A stretch of DNA of 64,000 nucleotides from Morganella sibonii. Lineage in GTDB: Bacteria > Pseudomonadota > Gammaproteobacteria > Enterobacterales > Enterobacteriaceae. The position numbers and the translations under genes are program-made. The stretch is from assembly GCF_040560245.1 (NCBI RefSeq), contig NZ_JAKMWP010000006.1, one strand, 5' to 3'. Below the pieces are notes generated by a model that saw nothing but the letters and a program-made list of their open reading frames with translations, had not been told where the DNA came from and searched no databases. Positions 37,602 to 46,142 of the stretch are shown here, in pieces. Every line of letters starts with the position of its first letter. Position 1 is the stretch's first letter.

Positions 37602-37648
37602 AATATCGATGTCCGCAAATATCTATGTCCGCAAATATCAATGCAATG
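37602..37648. repeat. 16-bp tandem repeat in the mobAB-yihD gap
   Basis: Units AATATCGATGTCCGCA and AATATCTATGTCCGCA, then a degenerate third AATATCAATG. It follows a TATAGT -10-like hexamer near 37590, so it lies within the yihD leader or promoter region. Confidence 0.6.
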
Positions 37649-37780
37649 GTCGTGATAATCACGGATAATATGCCGCAGTTATTACAGACAGCCAATATTT
37701 ACGCATCCTGACAGTCCTGTTCTTTCCGGAGCGGCGGATAATTGGTAATGTGTTACGATCTTGCTTATAAGGAATTTATT

Positions 37781-38050
37781 ATGAAATGTCATCGCCTTAA
37801 TGAGGTTATCGAACTCCTGCAGCCGGTCTGGCAGCAACATTCTGATCTGAACCTGATGCAGATGCTGCAGAAACTGGCGGATGAAGCCGGGTTTGAGGGC
37901 GAACTGTCAGATCTGACCGATGATATTCTTATTTATCACCTGAAAATGCGCGGCTCTGATGCAACAGACGCGATTCCGGGTCTGAAAAAAGATTACGAAG
38001 ACGATTTTAAAACGGCGCTGTTACGCGCCCGCGGCATCATCAAAGAGTAA
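37781..38050 (+). CDS. yihD: YihD family protein (DUF1040)
   Basis: An 89-residue protein of the YihD family, same length as E. coli. It starts MKCHRLNEVIELLQPVWQQH and is preceded by AAGGAA. Acidic, helical, no membrane segment. Its stop overlaps the srkA start (TAATG), so the two are coupled. Known from E. coli only as a small ribosome- or stress-associated protein of unclear role. Confidence 0.94.
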   Translation: MKCHRLNEVIELLQPVWQQHSDLNLMQMLQKLADEAGFEGELSDLTDDILIYHLKMRGSDATDAIPGLKKDYEDDFKTALLRARGIIKE

Positions 38051-39045
38051 TGCAGACGACGACTCCGCCGGTTTTCACGTTTCAGGATTTCCGGCCTGAC
38101 CGCCTGATCGACAGTCTGAGCCGTTACGGCATCTGGTTAGATTCCGGTCTGACCGAGCTGAACAGCTATGAAAACCGTGTCTATCAGTTTACCGATGAAA
38201 ACCGCACCCGCTATGTGGTGAAATTTTATCGTCCGGCACGCTGGAATGAGGCTCAAATCCGTGAGGAACACGAGCTGACGCTGACACTGGCTCAGGCCGG
38301 GCTGCCGGTTGCGGCTCCGCTGGCGTTTGACGGCGACACACTGCTGTCACAGGACGGTTATCTGTTTGCTCTGTTCCCGTCAGTCGGCGGACGGGCGTAT
38401 GAAACGGATAATCTTGATCAGCTGGAAAGTACCGGACGTCTGCTCGGCAGATTGCACCAGATAAGCCGGGAACGTTGTTTTGAATACCGCCCGACGATCG
38501 GATTGCAGGAATATCTGCTGACACCGCGTGAGATTCTTGCGGAGTGTCCGCTGATCCCGCAGGCGCGGCGGAGTGATTTTATACAGACGCTGGATACCCT
38601 GATCCGCGAGACATCTGCCCGCTGGCACGATGACTGGCATTCTATTCGTCTGCACGGGGATTGTCATCCCGGTAATATTTTATGGCGTGATGAGCCGTGG
38701 CTGGTGGATTTCGATGACGCCCGCAACGGCCCGGCAGTGCAGGATCTGTGGATGCTGCTCAGCGGGGATACCGACTCGCGCCGTTATCAGCTGGACATTC
38801 TGCTCGATGCCTATCAGGAGTTTTGTGACTTTGATACGCGCGAGCTGGCACTGATTGAACCGCTGCGCGCCATGCGCATGGTTCATTTTTTATCCTGGGT
38901 GGCACGCCGCTGGCAGGATCCCGCTTTTCCTAAAGCTTTTCCATGGATGGCGGAAAGTGATTTCTGGTCACAGCAGCAATCACTGATGACTGAACAGATA
39001 GCTGTGCTGGCGGAGCCTCCGCTGACACGTTATCTGCCCTATTGA
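38050..39045 (+). CDS. srkA: Stress response kinase SrkA (YihE/RdoA)
   Basis: A 331-residue Ser/Thr kinase of the APH-like fold (328 in E. coli), part of the Cpx-linked stress response. The catalytic loop LHGDCHPGNILW lies near residues 199-210 and the metal-binding VDFDDARNG follows. The ATG overlaps the yihD stop by one base. dsbA follows after 18 bases; yihD-srkA-dsbA are normally co-transcribed. Confidence 0.97.
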   Translation: MQTTTPPVFTFQDFRPDRLIDSLSRYGIWLDSGLTELNSYENRVYQFTDENRTRYVVKFYRPARWNEAQIREEHELTLTLAQAGLPVAAPLAFDGDTLLSQDGYLFALFPSVGGRAYETDNLDQLESTGRLLGRLHQISRERCFEYRPTIGLQEYLLTPREILAECPLIPQARRSDFIQTLDTLIRETSARWHDDWHSIRLHGDCHPGNILWRDEPWLVDFDDARNGPAVQDLWMLLSGDTDSRRYQLDILLDAYQEFCDFDTRELALIEPLRAMRMVHFLSWVARRWQDPAFPKAFPWMAESDFWSQQQSLMTEQIAVLAEPPLTRYLPY

Positions 39046-39063
39046 TTTTCAGGAGAGATAAAG

Positions 39064-39687
39064 ATGAAGAAACTTTGGTTAGCGCTGATCGGATTTGCGA
39101 TGTCATTCAGTGTTTTTGCAAACCCGGTGGCCGGGAAACAGTATAACGAGCTGAGCACACCAGTAACAAATCAGCCGGATGTGGTGGAGTTTTTCTCCTT
39201 CTACTGCCCGCACTGCTACCAGTTTGAAGAAAACTTCAAAGTGCCGGAATCCATCAGCAAAAACCTGCCGGAAGGCGCGAAACATGAGCGCTATCATGTT
39301 GATTTCCTCGGTGGCCCGATGGGTCCTGAAATGACCAAAGCCTGGGCTGTGGCAATGGCGATGGGCGTTGAGGATAAAGTCACGCCGATCCTGTTTGAAG
39401 GCATTCAGAAAACCGGCACAATCAAAACCCCTGCTGATGTCCGTGAAGCCTTTATCAAAGCAGGTGTGACCGGTGAGGATTATGACTCCGCCGCTAACAG
39501 CATTTTTGTGAAATCGCTGATCGCCAAGCAGCAGAAAGCGGCGGCAGATTACAAATTACGCGGTGTTCCGGCCGTCTTTGTGAAAGGCAAATACCAGATC
39601 AACAACGCCGGTCTGGAAGTCAAAGATGTGAATGAATACGGCAAAGCGTTCTCTGATACGGTCAATTATCTGCTGAAGCAGAACTAA
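39064..39687 (+). CDS. dsbA: Thiol:disulphide oxidoreductase DsbA
   Basis: Periplasmic oxidase that introduces disulphide bonds; 207 residues with a signal peptide ending near FAN. The active site CPHC is at residues 48-51 of the precursor (FFSFYCPHCYQF), and the cis-proline loop is RGVPAVFVKG. Needed for folding of exported proteins such as the fimbrial chaperones and cysteine-containing secreted proteins in this window. Followed by its terminator. Confidence 0.98.
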   Translation: MKKLWLALIGFAMSFSVFANPVAGKQYNELSTPVTNQPDVVEFFSFYCPHCYQFEENFKVPESISKNLPEGAKHERYHVDFLGGPMGPEMTKAWAVAMAMGVEDKVTPILFEGIQKTGTIKTPADVREAFIKAGVTGEDYDSAANSIFVKSLIAKQQKAAADYKLRGVPAVFVKGKYQINNAGLEVKDVNEYGKAFSDTVNYLLKQN

Positions 39688-39710
39688 TCTCAGAATCTGT
39701 ATCTCCCGGA

Positions 39711-39739
39711 AGCAATGGCGGTAACGCCATTGCTTTTTT
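39711..39739 (+). terminator. Terminator of dsbA
   Basis: AGCAATGGCG / CGCCATTGCT with a 4-base loop, then a run of T. Confidence 0.88.
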
Positions 39740-39869
39740 ACTATCCACATTAATCAAGTGATTACAACGGCAGATTATCTTGCGCTATTCGTTTATAACC
39801 TATTGATTTTTTTGAATGAGATTCAGGCATATCACGCTGCAGACAGTGATTTACATAGGGTTCATAAAT

Positions 39870-39890
39870 TTACCCACAAAGTTATCCACA
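39870..39890 (+). promoter_or_regulatory. Two tandem DnaA boxes upstream of polA
   Basis: TTATCCACA (39882-39890), a perfect consensus box, preceded 12 bases upstream by TTACCCACA (one mismatch). Same orientation. They lie in the 346-base gap between dsbA and polA, which otherwise contains only the dsbA terminator. DnaA is reported to stimulate polA in E. coli, so this is a reasonable regulatory site. Confidence 0.7.
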
Positions 39891-40033
39891 GTTTGTTATT
39901 TTTTATTTTACCGGCGTACCCGTCCTGTTCTGATGTGCGGGAAGATTAACGGCTGCTGCCGATAATTGTCGTCGGATGCCGCAGTCTGTGGCATGCTACC
40001 CGCAAGATTCCATTTAATACTGTGAAGGCAATT

Positions 40034-42832
40034 ATGGCTCAGATTGCAGACAACCCCTTGATTTTAATCGATGGTTCATCGTACCTCTATCGTGCTTACC
40101 ACGCATTCCCCCCGCTGACCAACAGTGCCGGGCAACCGACCGGTGCCATGTACGGCGTGCTGAATATGCTGCGCAGCCTGGTGATGCAGTATGAACCCAG
40201 CCATGTTGCCGTGGTATTTGATGCCAAAGGTAAAACGTTCCGCGATGAACTGTTCGAAGCCTATAAATCACATCGTCCGCCGATGCCGGATGATCTGCGT
40301 GAGCAGATAGCGCCGCTGCATGACATGGTTATCGCGATGGGTATGCCACTGTTATCTGTCTCCGGTGTGGAAGCCGATGATGTTATCGGGACACTGGCGA
40401 AACAGGCGGCAGCCGAAGGTCGCGCGGTGCTGATCAGCACCGGTGATAAGGATATGGCACAGCTGGTGACGCCGGATATCACGCTGATCAATACCATGAA
40501 TAATACCATTCTCGGGCCGGAGGAAGTGGAAACCAAGTATGGTGTTCCGCCGTCACTGATTATCGATTATCTGGCGCTGATGGGCGATTCCTCCGATAAC
40601 ATCCCGGGCGTGCCGGGCGTCGGTGAGAAAACGGCTCAGGCATTGTTACAGGGGCTGGGCAGTCTGGATGATATCTATACAGACCTGAGTAAAATTGCCG
40701 GACTGAGTTTCCGTGGCGCCAAAACCCTCGCGCCGAAGATGGAAACCAACAAAGAGATGGCGTATCTCTCTTACACCCTGGCGACCATCAAAACCGACGT
40801 GGAGCTTGATCGTACCTGGGATACCCTTGTGCTGTCAGAGCCGGATTTGGATAAGCTGCATGCATTATTCACGCAGTATGAATTCAAACGCTGGATAAGT
40901 GATCTGGAAAACGGCGGCTGGCTGGCGAAGAAAAGCACCCGCAGCGCACCATCAAAAGCAGCTGTGAGTGCCGCCTCCGCAGCACAACCTCCGGCAGCAC
41001 CGGTAACGGCGCCGGAAATCAGCAATGAAAACTATGAAACTATCCTTGATGAAGCGGCACTGAACCGCTGGGCGGATATCCTGCGTGAAGCCGGTGAATT
41101 TGCCTTTGATACCGAGACCGACAGTCTGGATAACCTTTCTGCGCGCCTGGTCGGCATGTCATTTGCCGCAAAAGCAGGTCATGCCGCTTATGTGCCGATC
41201 GGCCATGATTACCTGGATGCGCCGGATCAGCTGCTGACTGAGCAGGTACTGCGGGTGATGAAACCGATTCTGGAAGATGAAAAAATCCGTAAAATCGGTC
41301 AGAACCTGAAGTTTGATCGCGGGATTATGGAAAATTACGATGTTGAGCTGCGCGGTATCGCTTTCGACACCATGCTGGAATCCTATGTGCTCAACAGTGT
41401 TGCCGGGCGTCATGATATGGACAGCCTGGCCGATCGCCATCTGAATTATAAAACCACGACATTTGAAGAGATCGCCGGGAAAGGCAAAAAGCAGCTGACG
41501 TTTAATCAGATCCCGCTGGAAGAAGCCGCCAATTATGCGGCGGAAGATGCGGATATCACGTTGCTGCTGCATCAGGCGCTCTATCCGCAGCTGGAGGCGG
41601 AAAAATCCCTGCTGCATGTCTATCAGGATATCGAAATGCCGCTGGTGCCGGTGCTTTCCCGTATGGAACGGACAGGGGTTCTGATCGACGCCAATGTGCT
41701 GGCGGCACAGTCAGTACAACTGACAGCCCGTCTGGATGAGCTGGAAAAACAGGCATTTGCCATCGCCGGTGAAGAATTCAATCTTTCTTCACCGAAGCAG
41801 TTACAGGCCATTCTGTTTGAAAAACTGAATCTGCCGGTGGTGAAGAAAACCCCGGGCGGCGCACCGTCAACCAATGAGGAAGTGCTGGAAGAGCTGGCGG
41901 ATAATCATGAGTTACCGCGTGTGATCCTGGAGCACCGCAGCCTGTCCAAACTGAAAACTACCTATACCGATAAACTGCCGCTGATGGTGGACCCGAAAAC
42001 CCGCCGTGTGCATACCTCTTATCACCAGGCAGTGACGGCGACCGGCCGCCTGTCTTCCCGTGACCCGAACCTGCAGAATATTCCTGTCAGGACGGATGAG
42101 GGACGCCGTATCCGTCAGGCGTTTATCGCCCGTGACGGCTACTGCATTATGGCGGCGGACTATTCACAGATTGAGCTGCGTATCATGGCGCATCTGTCAC
42201 AGGATAAAGGGCTGCTGAAAGCTTTTGCCGAAGGCAAGGATATTCACCGTGCAACTGCCGCAGAAGTGTTTGGTGTGCCGCTGGAAGAAGTGACGTCTGA
42301 TCAGCGCCGCAGCGCGAAAGCGATTAACTTCGGCCTGATTTACGGCATGAGCGCATTTGGTCTTGCGCGTCAGCTGGGCATCCCGCGCGGTGAAGCACAG
42401 CGTTATATGGATCTCTATTTTGAACGCTACCCGGGCGTGCTGGAGTATATGGCCCGCACCCGTGAACATGCGGCAGAAAAAGGATACGTGGAAACGCTGG
42501 AAGGCCGTCGTCTCTGGCTGCCGGAAATTAATTCCCGCAACGGTATGCGCCGCAAGGCTGCTGAGCGCGAGGCGATCAACGCCCCGATGCAGGGTACCGC
42601 AGCGGATATCATCAAAAAAGCGATGATCGCCGTGGATGACTGGCTGCAAAAAGAGAACATCGATGCGCTGATGATTATGCAGGTACACGATGAACTGGTG
42701 TTTGAAGTCAGAAAAGAACAGCAGGCAGAGATGGCAGAGAAGATCCGTGGCCTGATGGAAGCAGCGATGAAACTGGATGTGCCGTTAAAAGTGGAAGCGG
42801 GAGTCGGTGCCAATTGGGACGAAGCCCACTAA
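40034..42832 (+). CDS. polA: DNA polymerase I
   Basis: A 932-residue DNA polymerase I (928 in E. coli), used in repair and Okazaki fragment processing. Domain order: 5'-3' exonuclease at about 1-300 (LILIDGSSYLYRAYHAFPP, GDKDMAQLV, GDSSDNIPGVPGVGEKTA), 3'-5' exonuclease at about 330-520 with an intact FAFDTETDSL, and polymerase to the end with DYSQIELR and VHDELVFEV. The ATG at 40034 fits the family start better than a GTG four codons earlier. The E. coli-like neighbours dsbA and spf flank it. Confidence 0.99.
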   Translation: MAQIADNPLILIDGSSYLYRAYHAFPPLTNSAGQPTGAMYGVLNMLRSLVMQYEPSHVAVVFDAKGKTFRDELFEAYKSHRPPMPDDLREQIAPLHDMVIAMGMPLLSVSGVEADDVIGTLAKQAAAEGRAVLISTGDKDMAQLVTPDITLINTMNNTILGPEEVETKYGVPPSLIIDYLALMGDSSDNIPGVPGVGEKTAQALLQGLGSLDDIYTDLSKIAGLSFRGAKTLAPKMETNKEMAYLSYTLATIKTDVELDRTWDTLVLSEPDLDKLHALFTQYEFKRWISDLENGGWLAKKSTRSAPSKAAVSAASAAQPPAAPVTAPEISNENYETILDEAALNRWADILREAGEFAFDTETDSLDNLSARLVGMSFAAKAGHAAYVPIGHDYLDAPDQLLTEQVLRVMKPILEDEKIRKIGQNLKFDRGIMENYDVELRGIAFDTMLESYVLNSVAGRHDMDSLADRHLNYKTTTFEEIAGKGKKQLTFNQIPLEEAANYAAEDADITLLLHQALYPQLEAEKSLLHVYQDIEMPLVPVLSRMERTGVLIDANVLAAQSVQLTARLDELEKQAFAIAGEEFNLSSPKQLQAILFEKLNLPVVKKTPGGAPSTNEEVLEELADNHELPRVILEHRSLSKLKTTYTDKLPLMVDPKTRRVHTSYHQAVTATGRLSSRDPNLQNIPVRTDEGRRIRQAFIARDGYCIMAADYSQIELRIMAHLSQDKGLLKAFAEGKDIHRATAAEVFGVPLEEVTSDQRRSAKAINFGLIYGMSAFGLARQLGIPRGEAQRYMDLYFERYPGVLEYMARTREHAAEKGYVETLEGRRLWLPEINSRNGMRRKAAEREAINAPMQGTAADIIKKAMIAVDDWLQKENIDALMIMQVHDELVFEVRKEQQAEMAEKIRGLMEAAMKLDVPLKVEAGVGANWDEAH

Positions 42833-42958
42833 TTTACGCGTCATCTTTCAATCCGTGGCTGCGTTGGCCGCACTCAGAAATCCGGGTCACATACTGGTGT
42901 ATGCTCCCCGGATTTCTTCCTTTGCCGCCTTACCACGAATTGAAATCTATAGCGTAAA
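42833..42958. repeat. Palindromic repeat element, copy 1
   Basis: A 126-bp imperfect palindrome beginning one base after the polA stop codon. Outer arms TTTACGC / GCGTAAA; inner arms GAAATCCGGG and CCCGGATTTC around CACATACTGGTGTATG. Expected to fold into a long hairpin. Not a REP or ERIC consensus that I recognise. Confidence 0.75.
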
Positions 42959-42988
42959 GGGATTGTGCTCTGAATCGTGTTTGTTTGA

Positions 42989-43113
42989 TTACGCTTCATC
43001 TTTCAATCTGTGGCTGCGTTGGCCGCACTCAGAAATCCGGGTCACATACTGATGTATGCTCCCCGGATTTCTTCCTTTGCCGCCTTGCCACAGACCGAAA
43101 TCTATAGCGTAAA
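42989..43113. repeat. Palindromic repeat element, copy 2
   Basis: A 125-bp near-identical copy in direct orientation to copy 1, 30 bases further on. Outer arms TTACGC / GCGTAA, with CTGTGGC / GCCACAG inside. The flanking GGCATTGTGCTCTG is also repeated, so the duplicated unit is about 155 bp. Confidence 0.75.
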
Positions 43114-43172
43114 GGCATTGTGCTCTGGTTCCTTCTGCTTGCTGCAAACCGAATGATTTAGCTTTAGCATCC

Positions 43173-43246
43173 GGCATCATGTTGGCTGCACTCAGAAATC
43201 CGGGTCACATACTGAAATCTATAGCGCAAAGGTATTGTGTTCCGGG
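43173..43246. repeat. Palindromic repeat element, copy 3 (internally deleted)
   Basis: Contains GTTGGCTGCACTCAGAAATC...CACATACTG, then jumps directly to GAAATCTATAGCGCAAAGG, so the right inner arm is missing. It ends near the def gene. The deletion joins the loop to the outer right arm. Confidence 0.7.
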
Positions 43247-43258
43247 GAGATTTTTCTG

Positions 43259-43771
43259 TTATGCGTTTTCTTCCCGCATTTTCAGGGTTTTCTTCACTTT
43301 TTTCTCAATGCGCTGGCGCTTCAGCGGCGAGAGGTGGTCGATAAACAGCTTACCGTTGAGATGGTCGATTTCATGCTGGAGGCAACCGGCCTGTAATCCC
43401 TCTGCCTCAAGAGTGTGTTCTGTACCGTTCACATCCTGATAGCGGACCATGACTGAAGAATAGCGCTGTGTCTCCGTATAACTCTCGGGCAGGGACAGGC
43501 AACCGTCCATCATCATCATTTCTCCGTCACACTGAATAAACTCAGGATTAATCAGCGCCATCGGCTGATCCCGGTTTTCCGAGACATCAACGATAATCAC
43601 ACGTTTACAGACACCCACCTGCGGCGCAGCAAGGCCGATGCCCCGTTCGGCATACATGGTTTCTGTCATATCAGTAACAAATGTTTTCAGGTCGTCATCA
43701 AAAACCGTGACCGGTTGAGCCGTTTCCCGCAGGCAGGGATCAGGAAAATGCCGTAATGTCAGTAATGCCAT
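43259..43771 (-). CDS. def: Peptide deformylase, second-copy type
   Basis: A 170-residue type I peptide deformylase. Motif I is GIGLAAPQVG, motif II DGCLSLPE with metal ligand Cys91 and motif III HEIDH (His133, Glu134, His137). Motif II begins with Asp where the consensus has Glu. The primary def gene normally lies with fmt, so this copy between polA and spf, alone on the minus strand, is probably a paralogue; the window does not show the other. A full C-terminal basic helix is present. Confidence 0.92.
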   Translation of the reverse strand: MALLTLRHFPDPCLRETAQPVTVFDDDLKTFVTDMTETMYAERGIGLAAPQVGVCKRVIIVDVSENRDQPMALINPEFIQCDGEMMMMDGCLSLPESYTETQRYSSVMVRYQDVNGTEHTLEAEGLQAGCLQHEIDHLNGKLFIDHLSPLKRQRIEKKVKKTLKMREENA

Positions 43772-44053
43772 AGCTAACTCACTAATATAATTCGGAATAA
43801 TGGGGAGGCGTACTCCCGGATGCGCTCAGACTATCATAACAGTATGGTATTAAAACGGCATCATTTGTGCTGTTTTGTTGCTATTTTGTGCGGACAGGTC
43901 CGGACTGCTTATAGATCCAGATCGCATAAATATGTAATTAAAGAACATTTGAGATGAATTTTACGGTTTTATGACAAGCTGAATCGTGCGTAATCTGAAA
44001 AAAAATTACAAAAAAGGTTTTTTTGTCCGTAAATTTGCTGTAAAGTTATTTGT

Positions 44054-44166
44054 GTAGGGTACAGAGGTAAGATGTTCTATCTTTCAGACCTTTTACTTCA
44101 CGTAATCGGATTTAGCTGAATATTAGCTGCTCCGGTCAGACAACTTCTGACCGGAGCATTTTTTTT
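44054..44166 (+). ncRNA. spf: Spot 42 small RNA
   Basis: The 5' part GTAGGGTACAGAGGTAAGAT, the middle and the terminator follow the E. coli Spot 42 sequence closely. The 3' hairpin is GCTCCGGTCAG / CTGACCGGAGC, ending in a run of T. It lies between polA and engB, as in E. coli. Spot 42 is an Hfq-binding regulator of carbon metabolism, known to be repressed by cAMP-CRP; I see no clean CRP site in the 280 bases upstream. Confidence 0.97.
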
Positions 44167-44190
44167 GTCCTGAATAAAGGCGGGGAAAGG

Positions 44191-44418
44191 TTAATCGTCA
44201 GTGAGAAAGGCATTCGCATCAAAAACCGGTTCGGCATCTTCCCGGAGTTCGTTCCGGTAAAGGCGGAGTGCCATGATATCATTCAGTGCATCAGCGCCTT
44301 CATCTGAATCTTCCCCGTATTCCTCAACTCTGCGAAGGAGTGCTTCTTCCCTGGCATGGAGTGATTTCCACAGTAAGTTAAATGTGCTTCTGTCGATTTT
44401 GAGTTCGAGTACCCGCAT
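44191..44418 (-). CDS. Acidic Tsi2-like partner protein (candidate immunity/antitoxin)
   Basis: A 75-residue, predicted helical, strongly acidic protein (LHAREEALLRRVEEYGEDSD, then ADALNDIMALRLYRNELRED). Its ATG is three bases after the stop of the toxin-like gene, so the two are co-transcribed. Size, charge and helix-turn-helix-hairpin layout (two amphipathic helices broken by an acidic turn) resemble P. aeruginosa Tsi2, which blocks Tse2. The sequence similarity is weak and the assignment is inferred from context. Confidence 0.6.
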   Translation of the reverse strand: MRVLELKIDRSTFNLLWKSLHAREEALLRRVEEYGEDSDEGADALNDIMALRLYRNELREDAEPVFDANAFLTDD

Positions 44419-44421
44419 CTG

Positions 44422-44793
44422 TTATGCTCTCTTCATATATTGTTTTTCACAGAACATGGCCACACTTTCCAGCAGGCTGATATATTTTGTCAGCGGCATA
44501 TTTTCCGCCGGCACAATCATATGATGGCCCTTTGAACCCCGTTTAACAATAGTCAGGCCGGCAGGCAGGATAGTACCTGCTTTTAACTCCCATACCCACC
44601 CGCTCAGCGGACATTCATCCAGACCTTCTTTGGTAAATACACTCACACCGTTATTATCAGCAACAATGAAATCCGTTTCACCAATTTCTCTGGTATTAAT
44701 ATCGCTCTTTCTGACATTCGCCAGCCGGGATGAACTACTGTTGCCCATACGGTATAAATCGTCGGCCAGAATATATAATGTTTTTTCCCGCAT
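44422..44793 (-). CDS. Tse2-like ADP-ribosyltransferase-type toxin
   Basis: A 123-residue protein with features of the Tse2 family: DLYRMGNSSSSRLANVRKSD near residues 11-31, GVSVFTKEGLDECPLSGWVW near 49-68 and a region rich in small basic motifs with KGHHMIVPAENMPLTKYISL near 88-108. Tse2 is a cytoplasmic toxin with an ADP-ribosyltransferase-like fold. The ATG at 44793 is preceded by AAGGATG at good spacing; upstream ATGs overlap that site. The partner downstream is small and acidic, as for tse2-tsi2. The nearest vgrG is 18 kb away, so it may act as a toxin-antitoxin pair. Confidence 0.62.
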   Translation of the reverse strand: MREKTLYILADDLYRMGNSSSSRLANVRKSDINTREIGETDFIVADNNGVSVFTKEGLDECPLSGWVWELKAGTILPAGLTIVKRGSKGHHMIVPAENMPLTKYISLLESVAMFCEKQYMKRA

Positions 44794-44916
44794 AAAACAC
44801 ATCCTTATGTTTGTGAACATATCATCAGATTGTGTATAGCAGGGAAGAGAGGGGTCGGACAGATTATGGCCGGCAGAGCGGCTTTTTTCGGTCTTTTGGC
44901 TAAGGGATGATGATTA

Positions 44917-44952
44917 CAGAAAAGAACAGATGGTCAGTAATAACCATCTGTT
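44917..44952 (-). terminator. Terminator of engB
   Basis: On the minus strand ACAGATGGTTA / TGACCATCTGT forms a stem followed by TCTTTTCTG. It lies 12 bases past the engB stop. Confidence 0.7.
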
Positions 44953-44963
44953 TCGGGAGGGGA

Positions 44964-45587
44964 TCACTCTGCGTCGCTTTCGCTGAACCAGGTGTCCAGT
45001 TTCAGACGTAACTTATCAATGCCGATTTTTTTCAGGGCGGAGAAGTATTCCACCTGAATATCGCCGGTGTCACTCAGTTCTGCCAGAGCATCGCGAACCG
45101 CCATCAGCTGCTTTTTACGTGCGCCGCTGGCCAGTTTGTCGGCTTTGGTCAGTAATGCCAGTACCGGTACCTGCATCGCCACTGCCCACTCAATCATCTG
45201 CATATCCAGGTCTTTAAGTGGATGACGGATATCCATCAGTACCACCAGACCGCGCAGACAGTTGCGCTTTTGCAGATATTCGCCCAGTGCGGCCTGCCAT
45301 TTCCGTTTCATTGCTTCCGGAACTTCAGCGTATCCATAGCCCGGCAGGTCAACCACACGGCAGCCGTCAGTGACTTCAAACAGGTTGATAAGCTGGGTAC
45401 GTCCCGGTGTCTTACTGGTCCGCGCCAGGCTTTTTTGCTGTGTCAGTGCATTCAGTGCACTGGATTTTCCGGCATTGGAGCGACCGGCAAACGCCACTTC
45501 GATCCCCGTATCTTCCGGTAAATGGCGGATATCCGGTGCGCTGATGACAAAATGGGTCACTTGGTAGTTGTGCGTTTTAATGGTCAA
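44964..45587 (-). CDS. engB: Ribosome biogenesis GTPase EngB (YihA/YsxC)
   Basis: A 207-residue GTPase needed for 50S assembly and division. G1 is GRSNAGKSSALN near residues 35-46, G3 DLPGYGYAEVP and G4 TKAD. Length close to E. coli YihA. Preceded by a good AGGAG site; monocistronic with its own terminator. In E. coli this gene directly follows spf; here the toxin-like pair has been inserted between them. Confidence 0.97.
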   Translation of the reverse strand: MTIKTHNYQVTHFVISAPDIRHLPEDTGIEVAFAGRSNAGKSSALNALTQQKSLARTSKTPGRTQLINLFEVTDGCRVVDLPGYGYAEVPEAMKRKWQAALGEYLQKRNCLRGLVVLMDIRHPLKDLDMQMIEWAVAMQVPVLALLTKADKLASGARKKQLMAVRDALAELSDTGDIQVEYFSALKKIGIDKLRLKLDTWFSESDAE

Positions 45588-46142
45588 AATCTGTTCTCCT
45601 CAGGTCGAAACCGGGATGATTATAGCCTAATGCATGTTGTTTAAGAACTGCGGCAGACAGATTACTGCGCCTGTTTATTTTCAGAAATGAAAAAAGTGAC
45701 AACAATAATAGGATGGGGGCGGCAGCAGATATAATCCGGAGAAGACGAAGTGTTTCCGGCAGAAAAGACACTGATATTTACGCGTAAAAAGATAAAAAAT
45801 CAGGGCGGTTTATTATTGGTTATAAGTCCGGATGTTATTTTTTATTTGGCATAAGTTGAGTTTTTTATCAGTAAATGAAAATTATCCATAAAGATCAGTA
45901 TGATATTTATATTTACACGTTAAATGGAATAAATGTATCAGCGGGATGAAAAATTTCGCCGAATTTTGCTTAATTACGGGCCGTGAGCGAAATATCATCA
46001 GTACAAATACGTGAAAAATTCTTATATTAATTCTTCATCCCTGCCGTGAAAGTAAATTAAAGTAAATCGGTGGCACTTCGCGCCATTGCCCATTAAAATC
46101 GTTAAGATTAGTGTAAGTTTATTTCGTTGAAAGGAATTGGGA
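45588..46142. other. 555-base gap between engB and ppiA
   Basis: No coding frame stands up: a leftward frame at 45577-45771 (hydrophobic, overlapping engB) and one antisense to the start of ppiA lack ribosome sites. The right half is A/T-rich and must hold the ppiA promoter; no clean CRP or other site was found by eye. Confidence 0.6.

Noticed and set aside
42833..43246. Possible CRISPR array because of regular direct repeats after polA.
   Set aside because: Units are about 125 bp palindromes with only two full copies and no short spacers; no cas gene is present.
45577..45771. Leftward frame of 64 codons with a hydrophobic segment upstream of engB.
   Set aside because: No ribosome site, overlaps the engB start, and A/T-poor codon pattern unlike a real gene.
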